A stretch of 51,675 nt of DNA from an uncultured Collinsella sp. (lineage in GTDB: Bacteria > Actinomycetota > Coriobacteriia > Coriobacteriales > Coriobacteriaceae). Under the pieces are notes generated by a model, which saw only the letters and a list, made by a program, of their open reading frames with translations, did no database searches and had not been told where the DNA came from. Both the position numbers and the translations under genes were made by a program. The stretch is from the NCBI GenBank assembly GCA_900759045.1, contig CAAETU010000027.1:1-51675 (forward strand). Reading direction: 5' to 3'. Position 1 is the first letter of the stretch. Every line of letters starts with the position of its first letter. Positions 43,497 through 50,964 of this stretch are shown here, piece by piece.

Positions 43497-45857
43497 ATGG
43501 ACGCCGCAGCCCGTACCGCCCATGATTCCACCCTCCAGCCGTTTTCGGAGATGGAGCACTATAAGCATGCCGATGAGCTGCCGCCCGAGATTATGGCGGA
43601 CAGCTACGACAAGCTGGAGCGTCTGTGCCTCAAATATATGAACGAGGACGACTTCTCCAATGTGGAGCAGGCCTACTGCTTTGCTGCCGAGAAGCACTGC
43701 AACCAAAAGCGGCGCTCGGGTGAGATGTACATTAACCATCCCGTCGAGGTAGCTATCATTCTGGCTGACCTCAAGATGGACTGCGATGTGGTGTGCGCCG
43801 CGTTGCTGCACGATACCGTCGAGGACACCGAGACCTCGCTTGCCGATGTTTCGGGTCTGTTTGGCGAAACCGTGGCAGGGCTCGTCGACGGCGTGACCAA
43901 GCTCACCAACATTGAAGTCGACAGCATGGACGAGAAGCAGGCGCTTACGCTGCGCAAGATGTTCCTCGCCATGTCCAAGGACATCCGCGTCATCATCGTC
44001 AAGCTCGCCGACCGCCTGCATAACATGCGCACGCTTGCCGCTCTGCGCGAGGACCGCCGCCTGTTTAAGGCACGCGAGACCATGGACGTGTACGCGCCTT
44101 TGGCCGACCGCCTGGGCATGAGTTCAATCAAGTGGGAGCTCGAGGACCTGTCCTTTTTCTACTTGGAGCCCGATGCCTACCAGCGCATCGCGCGCATGGT
44201 ATCCGAGTCGCGCGAGGTTCGCGAGCGTTATCTGGCCGAGACCATCAAGACGCTCACCGATGAGCTCAATCGCATTGGTCTTGAGGGCTTTCAGATCAAC
44301 GGTCGTTCCAAGCACTATTGGTCCATCTATCAAAAGATGAAGCGCAAGGGCAAGGAGTTCTCCGAGATTTACGACCTGGTGGCGCTGCGCGTCATCACTC
44401 ATTCGGTGCGCGATTGCTATTCCACGCTTGGTGCCGTGCATACCCTGTGGCATCCCATGCCCGGTCGTTTTAAAGACTATATCGCCATGCCCAAGGTCAA
44501 TAACTACCAATCGCTTCACACGACGGTTATCGGCCCCACGGCCCGTCCGCTCGAGATTCAGATTCGAACCTACGAAATGCACGAGCAGGCCGAGTATGGC
44601 ATCGCTGCCCACTGGCTGTATAAGAAGTCGGGCGGATCGTCTGCCTCCAAGACTAACGATGCGCAGCGTCTGGACGACCAGATCAACTGGCTCAAGCACT
44701 CACTCGACTGGGCGGCGTCTGACGAGATCACCGATGCCAAGGAATACCTGCATTCGCTGAAGGTCGACTTGTTCGACCAGGAAATTTTTGTCTTTACGCC
44801 CAAGGGCGAGGTCATGGCGCTTCGTGCCGGCTCTACACCGCTCGACTTTGCCTACGCCGTTCATACCGAGGTCGGTAACCACTGTGTCGGCGCCAAAATC
44901 AACGGTGCGGTGGCGCCGCTCACGCACGAGATCAAGACGGGTGACCGTGTCGAGATTCTGACTAACAAGAGCTCTAAGCCGTCGCGCGATTGGCTCAAGA
45001 TCGTCAAGACACCTTCGGCCAAGTCAAAGATTCGCCGTTATTTCGCCGCCGCGACCAAGGATGACGACGCTGCCGCCGGCCGCGATATACTGGCCAAAGA
45101 CCTGCGTAAGCGCGGGTATGGCATCTCTACGCCACGATCCACGCGTGCGCTCAACGCCGTGGCGGAGCAGTTTAACTTCAAGCAGCTCGAGGACCTTTTT
45201 GCAGCCGTTGGCGCGGGCAAGGTCGCCCCGCGCGCTGTGGGCAATAAGGTCGAGCAAATCTTGGACCCCAAGCCCGAGGAACAGCTCACCAAGGCCGAGG
45301 CTATCGCCGAGGTCGTAAAGCAGCCCGCTCGCGGCTCCAACCGCAAGCCGCAAAAGCGCGGTAAGAGCGCCAGTAACGGCATTATCGTCAAGGGCGAGAG
45401 CAACAGCGGCCTGCTGGTCCGTCTGGCTCATTGCTGCAACCCCGTGACGGGCGACGACATCGTCGGCTTCATCACGCGCGGTCGTGGCGTTTCGGTGCAT
45501 CGCGCCAACTGCCCCAACGTCAAGGGCCTTATGGAACATCCCGAGCGCATGATTGACGTAGAGTGGGATGGTGCTGCCGATACGCTTTTCCAGGTCGAGA
45601 TTGTGGTCGAGTGCCTGGACCGCATGGGCCTGCTCAAGGACGTCACCATCGCCATTGGCGATGCGGGCGGCAATATCCTTTCTGCCGCCACGTCGACCAA
45701 CCGCGAGGGTATTGCAACCTTGCGCTTTATGGTCGAGATCTCGGACGCGAGTGGTCTGGATCCGCTGCTGGCCTCTATCAGCAGCGTCGACTCGGTCTAC
45801 GACGCGCGCCGCCTGATGCCCGGCGAGGGTGGAGCCCAGCTTAAGCGCCGCGTTTAG
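43497..45857 (+). CDS. relA: Bifunctional (p)ppGpp synthetase/hydrolase RelA/SpoT
   Basis: 786 residues, GGGGAAGGGG site, 15 bases after the RecJ fusion. Order: HD hydrolase (ALLHDTVEDTE, about 100-110; KLADRLHNMRTL), synthetase (KEFSEIYDLVALRVI, then GRFKDYIAMPKVNNYQSLHTTVIG), TGS (IFVFTPKGEVMALRAGSTPLDFAY), a helical/zinc-finger-like region, and a C-terminal ACT domain. Both catalytic domains keep their key residues, so it is expected to make and degrade (p)ppGpp, as the single long RSH protein of Gram-positives does. It is followed 84 bases later by a metallo-hydrolase gene. Confidence 0.95.
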   Translation: MDAAARTAHDSTLQPFSEMEHYKHADELPPEIMADSYDKLERLCLKYMNEDDFSNVEQAYCFAAEKHCNQKRRSGEMYINHPVEVAIILADLKMDCDVVCAALLHDTVEDTETSLADVSGLFGETVAGLVDGVTKLTNIEVDSMDEKQALTLRKMFLAMSKDIRVIIVKLADRLHNMRTLAALREDRRLFKARETMDVYAPLADRLGMSSIKWELEDLSFFYLEPDAYQRIARMVSESREVRERYLAETIKTLTDELNRIGLEGFQINGRSKHYWSIYQKMKRKGKEFSEIYDLVALRVITHSVRDCYSTLGAVHTLWHPMPGRFKDYIAMPKVNNYQSLHTTVIGPTARPLEIQIRTYEMHEQAEYGIAAHWLYKKSGGSSASKTNDAQRLDDQINWLKHSLDWAASDEITDAKEYLHSLKVDLFDQEIFVFTPKGEVMALRAGSTPLDFAYAVHTEVGNHCVGAKINGAVAPLTHEIKTGDRVEILTNKSSKPSRDWLKIVKTPSAKSKIRRYFAAATKDDDAAAGRDILAKDLRKRGYGISTPRSTRALNAVAEQFNFKQLEDLFAAVGAGKVAPRAVGNKVEQILDPKPEEQLTKAEAIAEVVKQPARGSNRKPQKRGKSASNGIIVKGESNSGLLVRLAHCCNPVTGDDIVGFITRGRGVSVHRANCPNVKGLMEHPERMIDVEWDGAADTLFQVEIVVECLDRMGLLKDVTIAIGDAGGNILSAATSTNREGIATLRFMVEISDASGLDPLLASISSVDSVYDARRLMPGEGGAQLKRRV

Positions 45858-45893
45858 TCGCGACGAACGTGTCACATTATCGATATTCGCTAC

Positions 45894-45921
45894 ACTCGAG
45901 GCATCGTTTGATGCCTCGAGT
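45894..45921 (+). promoter_or_regulatory. Perfect 12-bp hairpin between relA and the MBL-fold gene
   Basis: ACTCGAGGCATC (45894-45905) pairs with GATGCCTCGAGT (45910-45921) around GTTT. No U-tract follows, and it lies 20 bases before the next start, overlapping a possible -10 (TACACT, 45891-45896). It could be a terminator for relA or a leader stem for the next gene. Confidence 0.5.
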
Positions 45922-45941
45922 TCTATAGAGAGGAGAGGGAC

Positions 45942-46625
45942 ATGAGTGCTGTGTCCTTGGATTTAACTCCCAAGGGATCGGTCGAGATTGAGACGCTCGT
46001 AAACGGTCCCATTCAGACCAATAGCTATGCTGTTATTTCGGACAATGAGTGCGTGATTATCGACCCCGCATGGGAAGGCGAGCGTTTGGTGGAGCATATT
46101 CGAGCCGAACATGCCGGTGTACGCGTGCTTGGCGCCGTATGCACTCATGGCCATGCCGATCATGTTGGTGGTGTTGCCGGCGTGCGAACCACCGTTGGCG
46201 AGGGCTGCCAGTATGAGCTGTGTGCCAAGGATGTGGCGGTGCCGCATGCGAACATCGAGGAACAGCGAGCTATGTGGGGCATTGAGACGCCTGACCCCGG
46301 GGAGCCGACGCGCCTGCTCGCCGAAGGCGATGCTATCGAGGTGGGCGATATCTGCCTGCAGGTGATCGAGACGCCAGGGCATACGCCGGGCGGGATCGTC
46401 TTGTTTGCTGCCACCGAGCAGGGGAACATTGCCTTTGTGGGCGACACACTATTCCCGGGCAGCCACGGCCGCACCGATCTTTCTGGAGGAGACGAAGCGG
46501 CGATTCTGCGCTCGCTCTCCAAGCTCGCCCGGCTTCTCCCGCCCGATACCGTTTGCCTAACCGGCCATGGCGATTCGACCACCATGGCACGCGAGCTCAT
46601 GCAGAACCCTTTCATGCAGGTGTAG
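45942..46625 (+). CDS. Metallo-beta-lactamase-fold hydrolase (glyoxalase II-like)
   Basis: 227 residues, AGAGGAGAGGG site. The zinc motif THGHADHVGG (about 67-76) is complete. ETPGHTPGG and FVGDTLFPGSHGRTDL supply the further His and Asp ligands, and LTGHGD the last His. The pattern fits small YcbL/glyoxalase II-like hydrolases that cleave thioesters such as S-lactoylglutathione or analogues. In RSH-containing Gram-positive genomes this gene commonly follows relA. Cytoplasmic; substrate unknown. Confidence 0.9.
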   Translation: MSAVSLDLTPKGSVEIETLVNGPIQTNSYAVISDNECVIIDPAWEGERLVEHIRAEHAGVRVLGAVCTHGHADHVGGVAGVRTTVGEGCQYELCAKDVAVPHANIEEQRAMWGIETPDPGEPTRLLAEGDAIEVGDICLQVIETPGHTPGGIVLFAATEQGNIAFVGDTLFPGSHGRTDLSGGDEAAILRSLSKLARLLPPDTVCLTGHGDSTTMARELMQNPFMQV

Positions 46626-46655
46626 CTTTATAGTCAGCTTCTAAAGCACGAGAAG

Positions 46656-46731
46656 CGTCCAAACGTCAAGCTATTTTTCCCCAACGGGTCGATTCCGTAG
46701 GGCAAACGGTCAAAAAAAGTCTGTTTGGACG
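46656..46731. promoter_or_regulatory. Spaced inverted repeat upstream of fba
   Basis: CGTCCAAAC (46656-46664) and GTTTGGACG (46723-46731) are exact inverted copies 58 bases apart, in the 195-base gap before the aldolase gene. They could be two half-sites for a looping regulator. An extended -10, TGGTAAAAT (46772-46780), lies downstream, 41 bases before the fba start. Confidence 0.4.
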
Positions 46732-46820
46732 ATATTCGTGAACAAACGAACGTTTATGCTCGGGTACGCCGTGGTAAAATCTCAGGCGTTATCGGAGCAA
46801 CCTTACAGGAGGTTTCTTTT

Positions 46821-47687
46821 ATGCTCGTCAACGCAGCAGACATGCTCAAGAAGGCCGAGGCCGGCAAGTACGCTCTCGGTGCCTTCAACACCAACAACCT
46901 CGAGTGGACCCTGGCTATTCTCCAGGCCGCCGAGGAGGCCAAGTCTCCGCTGATCCTTCAGTGCACCGCTGGTGCCGCTAAGTGGATGGGCGGTTTCAAG
47001 GTCTGCGCCGACATGGTCAAGGCTGCCGTCGAGGCCACGGGCGTTACCGTTCCCGTCGCCCTTCACCTCGATCACGGTTCTTACGAGGACTGCTTCAAGT
47101 GCATCGAGGCCGGCTTCACGTCCATCATGTATGACGGCTCTCACGAGGAGACCTTCCAGCTTAACCTCGACCGCACCAAGGAGCTCGTTGAGCTTGCCCA
47201 CTCCAAGGGCATGTCCATCGAGGCCGAGGTCGGCGGCATCGGCGGCACCGAGGACGGCGTGACCTCCAACGGCGAGCTCGCTGACCCTGCTGAGTGCAAG
47301 CAGATTGCTGACCTGGGCGTCGACTTCCTCGCCTGCGGCATCGGCAACATCCACGGCGTGTATCCCGCCGACTGGGCTGGCCTTTCCTTCGAGCGTCTGG
47401 GCGAGATCAAGGCTCAGACCGGCGACCTGCCCCTCGTTCTGCACGGTGGTACCGGCATCCCCGAGGATCAGATCAAGAAGGCCATCTCCCTGGGCATCTC
47501 CAAGATCAACGTCAACACCGACCTGCAGCTCGTCTTCGCCAAGGGCGTCCGCGAGTACATCGAGGCTGGCAAGGATCAGCAGGGCAAGGGCTTTGATCCC
47601 CGCAAGCTCCTCAAGCCTGGTCGCGACAACATCGTTGCCCGCACCAAGGAGCTCATGGAGGAGTTTGGCTCCGTCAACAAGGCGTAA
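46821..47687 (+). CDS. fba: Class II fructose-1,6-bisphosphate aldolase
   Basis: 288 residues from the ATG at 46821, with AGGAGGT eight bases upstream; the open frame to 46725 covers the promoter region. Zinc and substrate motifs are present: LHLDHGS (about 80-86), SIMYDGSHE, EAEVGGIGGTEDG, CGIGNIHGVYP, LHGGTGIP (about 206-213) and KINVNTDLQ. Length and motifs match the FbaA/GatY type of Gram-positive bacteria. It cleaves fructose-1,6-bisphosphate in glycolysis. Codon use is strongly biased to GCC, CTC, AAG and GAG, as in highly expressed genes. A large hairpin follows the stop. Confidence 0.95.
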   Translation: MLVNAADMLKKAEAGKYALGAFNTNNLEWTLAILQAAEEAKSPLILQCTAGAAKWMGGFKVCADMVKAAVEATGVTVPVALHLDHGSYEDCFKCIEAGFTSIMYDGSHEETFQLNLDRTKELVELAHSKGMSIEAEVGGIGGTEDGVTSNGELADPAECKQIADLGVDFLACGIGNIHGVYPADWAGLSFERLGEIKAQTGDLPLVLHGGTGIPEDQIKKAISLGISKINVNTDLQLVFAKGVREYIEAGKDQQGKGFDPRKLLKPGRDNIVARTKELMEEFGSVNKA

Positions 47688-47707
47688 GCGTCGCTAAACT
47701 TCCCGCC

Positions 47708-47799
47708 GGAAGCCCCGTCCCCCTACACTGTTTCCTTTGCGCTCACCTGGCTTCGCCAGATGTCGCGCCAAGGAAACAGTTCCGGGAGACGGGGCTTCC
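47708..47799 (+). repeat. 92-base long hairpin after fba
   Basis: GGAAGCCCCGTC (47708-47719) pairs with GACGGGGCTTCC (47788-47799). Inside, ACTGTTTCCTT (47727-47737) pairs with AAGGAAACAGT (47770-47780). The tip is TGGCTTCGCCA (47748-47758), a small stem over a TTC/TTCG loop. It includes most of the first copy of the tandem repeat and may end or protect the fba mRNA. Confidence 0.75.
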
Positions 47800-48033
47800 T
47801 TCGTCTACAGCCGCAGGGTTACGAGTCTGAATTAAGAGGGCTATTGGCTTTGCCAGAAGTCGCGCGACGGAATCAGCTCCGGGGAAACGGTGCCTCCTTT
47901 GTTAACTCGCTACAGGGTTACTGGGCTAAATAATTTGCCCTGGCTTCGCCAGATGTCGCCCCAAGGAAACAGTTCCGGGGGACGGGGCTTCCTTCGTTTA
48001 ACGCCGCAGGGTTACTGGGCTGAATTCATTTTT
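47748..48033. repeat. Three tandem copies of a ~96-bp repeat
   Basis: Copies begin at 47748, 47845 and 47941 (periods 97 and 96) with TGGCTTYGCCAGAWGTCGC. Each continues through a GGAA(A/T)CAG(T/C)TCCGGGG-like core, an ACGG(G/T)GC box and a CAGGGTTAC(G/T) box. Copies 1 and 3 are closest; copy 2 is more diverged. No gene is present. Together with the upstream inverted arm it looks like an intergenic repeat cluster. Confidence 0.8.
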
Positions 48034-48056
48034 ATAGGTACCGTTTATCAGTGTTG

Positions 48057-48088
48057 AGGGCTCCTCTATTGGGGCTTTCTTTTTTTAT
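48057..48088 (+). terminator. U-rich hairpin before the transglutaminase gene
   Basis: GAGGGCTCC (48057-48065) can pair along its length with GGGGCTTTC (48071-48079; three G-U pairs). Then CTTTTTTTA follows. It would stop transcripts coming from fba and the repeat cluster. Confidence 0.55.
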
Positions 48089-48093
48089 CTCGC

Positions 48094-48099
48094 TACAAT
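48094..48099 (+). promoter_or_regulatory. -10 box of the transglutaminase-like gene
   Basis: TACAAT, with TTGGGG (48069-48074) 19 bases upstream as a weak -35. It overlaps the ATG at 48098, which argues that translation really starts at 48134. Confidence 0.45.
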
Positions 48100-48133
48100 G
48101 TGCCTCAAGGGTTCTAGTGACTTGGAGTTTGGT

Positions 48134-49567
48134 ATGGCTGTTATTAATGTGCTGCCTTCGGATGGGAAGGTTATTGACGAGGGCCCTGTTGGTTGCTCTG
48201 TTGATGTTTGCTGTGATGATTTTCGCCATCTCGATATTGGGCTACCGCCTGAGATTCTTCGTCTTAAGGATGCCGGGTATTTGACGCAGGCTGTTGCTGC
48301 CTGCGATCGCCTTTTGGAGCAGAACCCCGAGCCTTCGCTGGCTGCTTGTGTTCGTGCCGAGCGGTATCGCATGCTCGAGACACCGCTTCATTTTTCGGTG
48401 TCGCGCGATCAGGCTATTGCGATGATTCGCGAGGAGTGGCCTGAGTTTACCGAAGAGCAGTTTGATGACCTGATTAATCGTAAGCGAATTGACTGGCGCT
48501 TTATCGATGGCGAGCTGTTTGTTCTCGATAACTTCCTCGATTCGCTTCGCGTGTACCCTAAGGAGGTTCCGGGCCTGCGTCCCGATTCTACGGACGGCGT
48601 CGCGCTGCGTAACCAGATGCTCAGGGAGATGGAGTCGCAAAACGGGTTGGCTCGCGTCATCATGCTTAAGGCATCCGTGTCTGTCCCCGGTGCTCTGGAG
48701 GGAGAGGCTGTTCGCGCGTGGCTACCCGTTGCCGCTGCCTGCCGCCAGCAGTCTCATATCGAGGTTCTCGATATGACGTCGGAGGGGAATGTTGCCTCTG
48801 AAAACGTTTCGGCTCGTACTGCCTCTTGGGCATCTTCGACTGAACATTCATTCTCGGTGACCTATCGCTATCACATTGATGCCGCCTATTGCGATATCTA
48901 TGGTGGCGCGCTCCCATCGCATCCCTGTATGGACGCGCCTCTGCCCGAGGACACCTCCGAGGACCGTCCGCACATTGCGTTTACGCCGTACCTGCGACAG
49001 CTGACGGAGCGTGTTATTGACGGGCTCGAGGATCAGCTCGATCGTGCTCGGGCTATCTACGACTACTTGACGCATCATATTGACTATCGCTATCAGCCGC
49101 CGTATCTGCTTCTGGGCTCCATCGCCGATGACTGCGCGCATTCGCTCCGCGGCGATTGCGGCGTTATGGCACTCACGTTTATCACCATGTGTCGCATTGC
49201 CGGTGTGCCCGCCCGTTGGCAGAGCGGCCTGTATGTTGCGCCCGATTCGGTGGGGCCGCACGATTGGGCTGAGTTCTATACGCCGCAGACCGGTTGGCTC
49301 AACGCCGACGTGTCATTTGGATCTTCTGCTCGCAGGATGGGGGAGGAGTGGCGCCGCCGTCACTACTTTGGCAATCTCGACCCGTGGCGCATGGTGGCCA
49401 ACAATCGATTCCAGGCCGAGTTTGTGCCTGCTTTCGATGGCATGCGCGAGGATCCCTATGACAACCAGATGGGCGAAGTCTCGGTTAACGGACGCGGATG
49501 CCGTCGGCGCGAGATGATCCGCACGGTCGAACTCATTGAAATGCTCGAAGTTCCATTTTCGGACTAA
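48134..49567 (+). CDS. Transglutaminase-like (cysteine protease fold) protein
   Basis: About 477 residues from the ATG at 48134 (GGAG six bases upstream). An upstream ATG at 48098 is unlikely because it sits in the -10 box. The C-terminal half holds the transglutaminase triad: Cys in RGDCGVMALTF (about 340), His in GPHDWAEFY (about 375) and Asp in LNADVSFGS (about 391). The N-terminal ~190 residues are helical and unfamiliar; the middle is beta-like. No signal peptide is visible, so it appears cytoplasmic. These domains act as proteases or cross-linking enzymes; the target is unknown. GTT/GCT/CGT codons are commoner than in neighbours. Confidence 0.85.
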   Translation: MAVINVLPSDGKVIDEGPVGCSVDVCCDDFRHLDIGLPPEILRLKDAGYLTQAVAACDRLLEQNPEPSLAACVRAERYRMLETPLHFSVSRDQAIAMIREEWPEFTEEQFDDLINRKRIDWRFIDGELFVLDNFLDSLRVYPKEVPGLRPDSTDGVALRNQMLREMESQNGLARVIMLKASVSVPGALEGEAVRAWLPVAAACRQQSHIEVLDMTSEGNVASENVSARTASWASSTEHSFSVTYRYHIDAAYCDIYGGALPSHPCMDAPLPEDTSEDRPHIAFTPYLRQLTERVIDGLEDQLDRARAIYDYLTHHIDYRYQPPYLLLGSIADDCAHSLRGDCGVMALTFITMCRIAGVPARWQSGLYVAPDSVGPHDWAEFYTPQTGWLNADVSFGSSARRMGEEWRRRHYFGNLDPWRMVANNRFQAEFVPAFDGMREDPYDNQMGEVSVNGRGCRRREMIRTVELIEMLEVPFSD

Positions 49568-49606
49568 TCGGTAGAAAGCTGTGATAAACTAACTCACGCA
49601 TTACGT

Positions 49607-49693
49607 GCCCGAGTGGCGGAATTGGCAGACGCAGTGGACTCAAAATCCACCGTTGGCAACAACGTGCGAGTTCGAGTCTCGCCTCGGGCACCA
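49607..49693 (+). tRNA. tRNA-Leu (anticodon CAA), CCA encoded
   Basis: Acceptor arms GCCCGAG (49607-49613) and CTCGGGC (49683-49689) pair, with discriminator A and a templated CCA. The anticodon arm GTGGA-CTCAAAA-TCCAC has CAA in the loop. A long variable arm (CGTTGGCAACAACG) marks a class II tRNA, and the T-arm is GCGAG-TTCGAGT-CTCGC. This is tRNA-Leu reading UUG. Confidence 0.95.
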
Positions 49694-49734
49694 TACATGC
49701 AAGCGAGCGTTCAAGGGGGTCGAGGCCCCCTTTT
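49671..49734 (+). repeat. Direct repeat copy 1: tRNA-Leu T-loop to terminator
   Basis: Sixty-four bases that recur without mismatch at 49854-49917. They start exactly at the T-loop, cover the 3' end of tRNA-Leu with CCA, and run through a GGGGG...CCCCC-TTTT terminator (49715-49734). Confidence 0.95.
49715..49734 (+). terminator. tRNA-Leu terminator
   Basis: GGGGGT (49715-49720) pairs with GCCCCC (49725-49730), followed by TTTT. An identical hairpin follows the second copy of the repeat (49898-49918). Confidence 0.85.
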
Positions 49735-49853
49735 CGTGCCGAACTCGCGTGAGCGCGCGGAGCGTTAAGCAAACAGGCCTGCGGCCTGTTTGTAGCGGAG
49801 CGTGGCGACGGCGCCGTGCGCCCGAAGCCCGGGGCTTCGCGAAGCGAAGACCC

Positions 49854-49917
49854 TTCGAGTCTCGCCTCGGGCACCATACATGCAAGCGAGCGTTCAAGGG
49901 GGTCGAGGCCCCCTTTT
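49854..49917 (+). repeat. Direct repeat copy 2: detached tRNA-Leu 3' end and terminator
   Basis: This is an exact copy of 49671-49734, 183 bases downstream. No acceptor 5' half, D-arm or anticodon arm precedes it, so it is not a tRNA gene. The layout matches an attachment-site duplication left by integration at the tRNA. The ~119 bases between the copies hold two hairpins (AAACAGGCC/GGCCTGTTT and CGAAGCCC/GGGCTTCG) and no gene. Confidence 0.9.
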
Positions 49918-49984
49918 TCGTGTACGTAATGTGATAACGCGCGGTACGTGTTATTATTCGCAAGGCGTTGTTCCCGCAATGCCC

Positions 49985-50120
49985 TAAAGAGGAACCCGAG
50001 GGTTCCCACCTTTTGGCGCCAATGAGCAGCTGACTGGTCATACAACCTAGATTCCCTTCCTCATACCGAGGATGTCTATGTGTACGACCTGGTTGCAAAG
50101 AAGCGCCGGGTTATTTTTTT
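49985..50120 (+). ncRNA. Attenuator-like leader of the infC-rpmI-rplT operon
   Basis: The leader can form two rival folds. A local stem GGAACC-CGAG-GGTTCC (49991-50006) competes with long pairing of AACCC (49993-49997) and GGCGC (50015-50019) to GGGTT (50108-50112) and GCGCC (50103-50107). The second fold ends in ATTTTTTT (50113-50120), a terminator right before the infC ribosome site. In Bacillus the same operon is controlled by L20 binding a leader of this kind. The fold here is read by eye; whether it belongs to the L20_leader family is inferred from position. Confidence 0.55.
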
Positions 50121-50139
50121 ATGAATGGAGGTAGGGAAA

Positions 50140-50694
50140 ATAGCTAAGTCTGATGACACCCGCATCAACGACGAGATCACTGCATCTTCGTGCCGTTTGA
50201 TTGGCGTCGATGGCTCTCAGCTCGGCCTGTTCGCCATCCGCGATGCCCAGCGCGTCGCTGACGATCAGGGTCTCGACCTGGTCGAGATCGCTCCCAACGC
50301 GGAGCCGCCGGTCTGCAAGGTCATGGACTACGGTAAGTTCAAGTACCAGCAGGCCATGAAGGCCAAGGCCGCTCGTAAGAATCAGTCCAAGGTCGAGGTC
50401 AAGGAAATGAAGTTCCGACCCAAGATCGACGTTGGCGATTACGAGACCAAGAAGGGCCACGTTCTGCGTTTCCTCAAGAAGGGCGCGCGCGTTAAGATCA
50501 CCATCATGTTCCGCGGTCGTGAGATGGCTCACCCGGAGCAGGGTCTTAACGTTCTCGAGCGTCTCGCCGAGGATCTCAAGCCTTACGCTACGGTCGAGTC
50601 CAAGCCTAAGATGGAAGGCCGTAACATGCTTATGCTGCTCGCCCCGATTAAGGGCGCCTTTGATGAGGATAAAGCGGCAAGCGATACCAAGTAA
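50140..50694 (+). CDS. infC: Translation initiation factor IF-3, probable AUA start
   Basis: 184 residues if translation starts at ATA 50140, which lies eight bases after a perfect GGAGG (50127-50131). The in-frame ATG at 50125 overlaps that GGAGG, has no site of its own and directly follows the U-run. infC genes characteristically use rare AUU-class starts so that IF-3 can repress its own synthesis. Motifs: RINDEI at the N-terminus, DLVEIAPNAEPPVCKVMDYGKFKYQ, and the C-terminal RFLKKGARVKITIMFRGREMAH. It is the first gene of the L35/L20 operon. Confidence 0.93.
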   Translation: MAKSDDTRINDEITASSCRLIGVDGSQLGLFAIRDAQRVADDQGLDLVEIAPNAEPPVCKVMDYGKFKYQQAMKAKAARKNQSKVEVKEMKFRPKIDVGDYETKKGHVLRFLKKGARVKITIMFRGREMAHPEQGLNVLERLAEDLKPYATVESKPKMEGRNMLMLLAPIKGAFDEDKAASDTK

Positions 50695-50726
50695 CTAGTG
50701 TTCTGTAACCGATTAAGGAGTATTTC

Positions 50727-50918
50727 ATGCCTAAGATGAAGTCCCACAGCGGCACCAAGAAGCGTTTCCGCAAGACTGGTACCGGCAAGCTTATGCGCGC
50801 CAAGGCTTTCAAGAGCCACATCCTGAGCAAGAAGTCCACCAAGCGTAAGCGTGGCTTCCGTCAGGAGACCGAGATCGCCGCTGCCGACCGCAAGGTCATC
50901 AAGTCGCGTCTCGCCTAA
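50727..50918 (+). CDS. rpmI: 50S ribosomal protein L35
   Basis: 63 residues. AAGGAGT lies eight bases before the ATG. It is very basic: PKMKSHSGTKKRFRKTGTGK at the start and the typical HILSKKSTKRKRGFR segment. It lies between infC and rplT, the conserved order. Codon use is strongly biased, as for ribosomal proteins. Confidence 0.97.
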   Translation: MPKMKSHSGTKKRFRKTGTGKLMRAKAFKSHILSKKSTKRKRGFRQETEIAAADRKVIKSRLA

Positions 50919-50964
50919 GTTCGCGTTCCCGTTTTTCGTTTTACCGTCTAGGAGTTGATAGAAC

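Noticed and set aside
47748..48033. CRISPR array
   Set aside because: The three repeats are ~96 bp long, diverged and directly adjacent, without short repeats alternating with unique spacers, and no cas genes are present.
49854..49876. Second tRNA-Leu gene
   Set aside because: Only the T-loop and acceptor 3' half are present; the rest of the tRNA is absent.
49533..50098. Open frames over tRNA-Leu and its repeat, including a duplicated peptide on the minus strand
   Set aside because: The repeated peptide comes only from the 64-bp DNA duplication; the frames cover a tRNA and terminators and have no ribosome sites.
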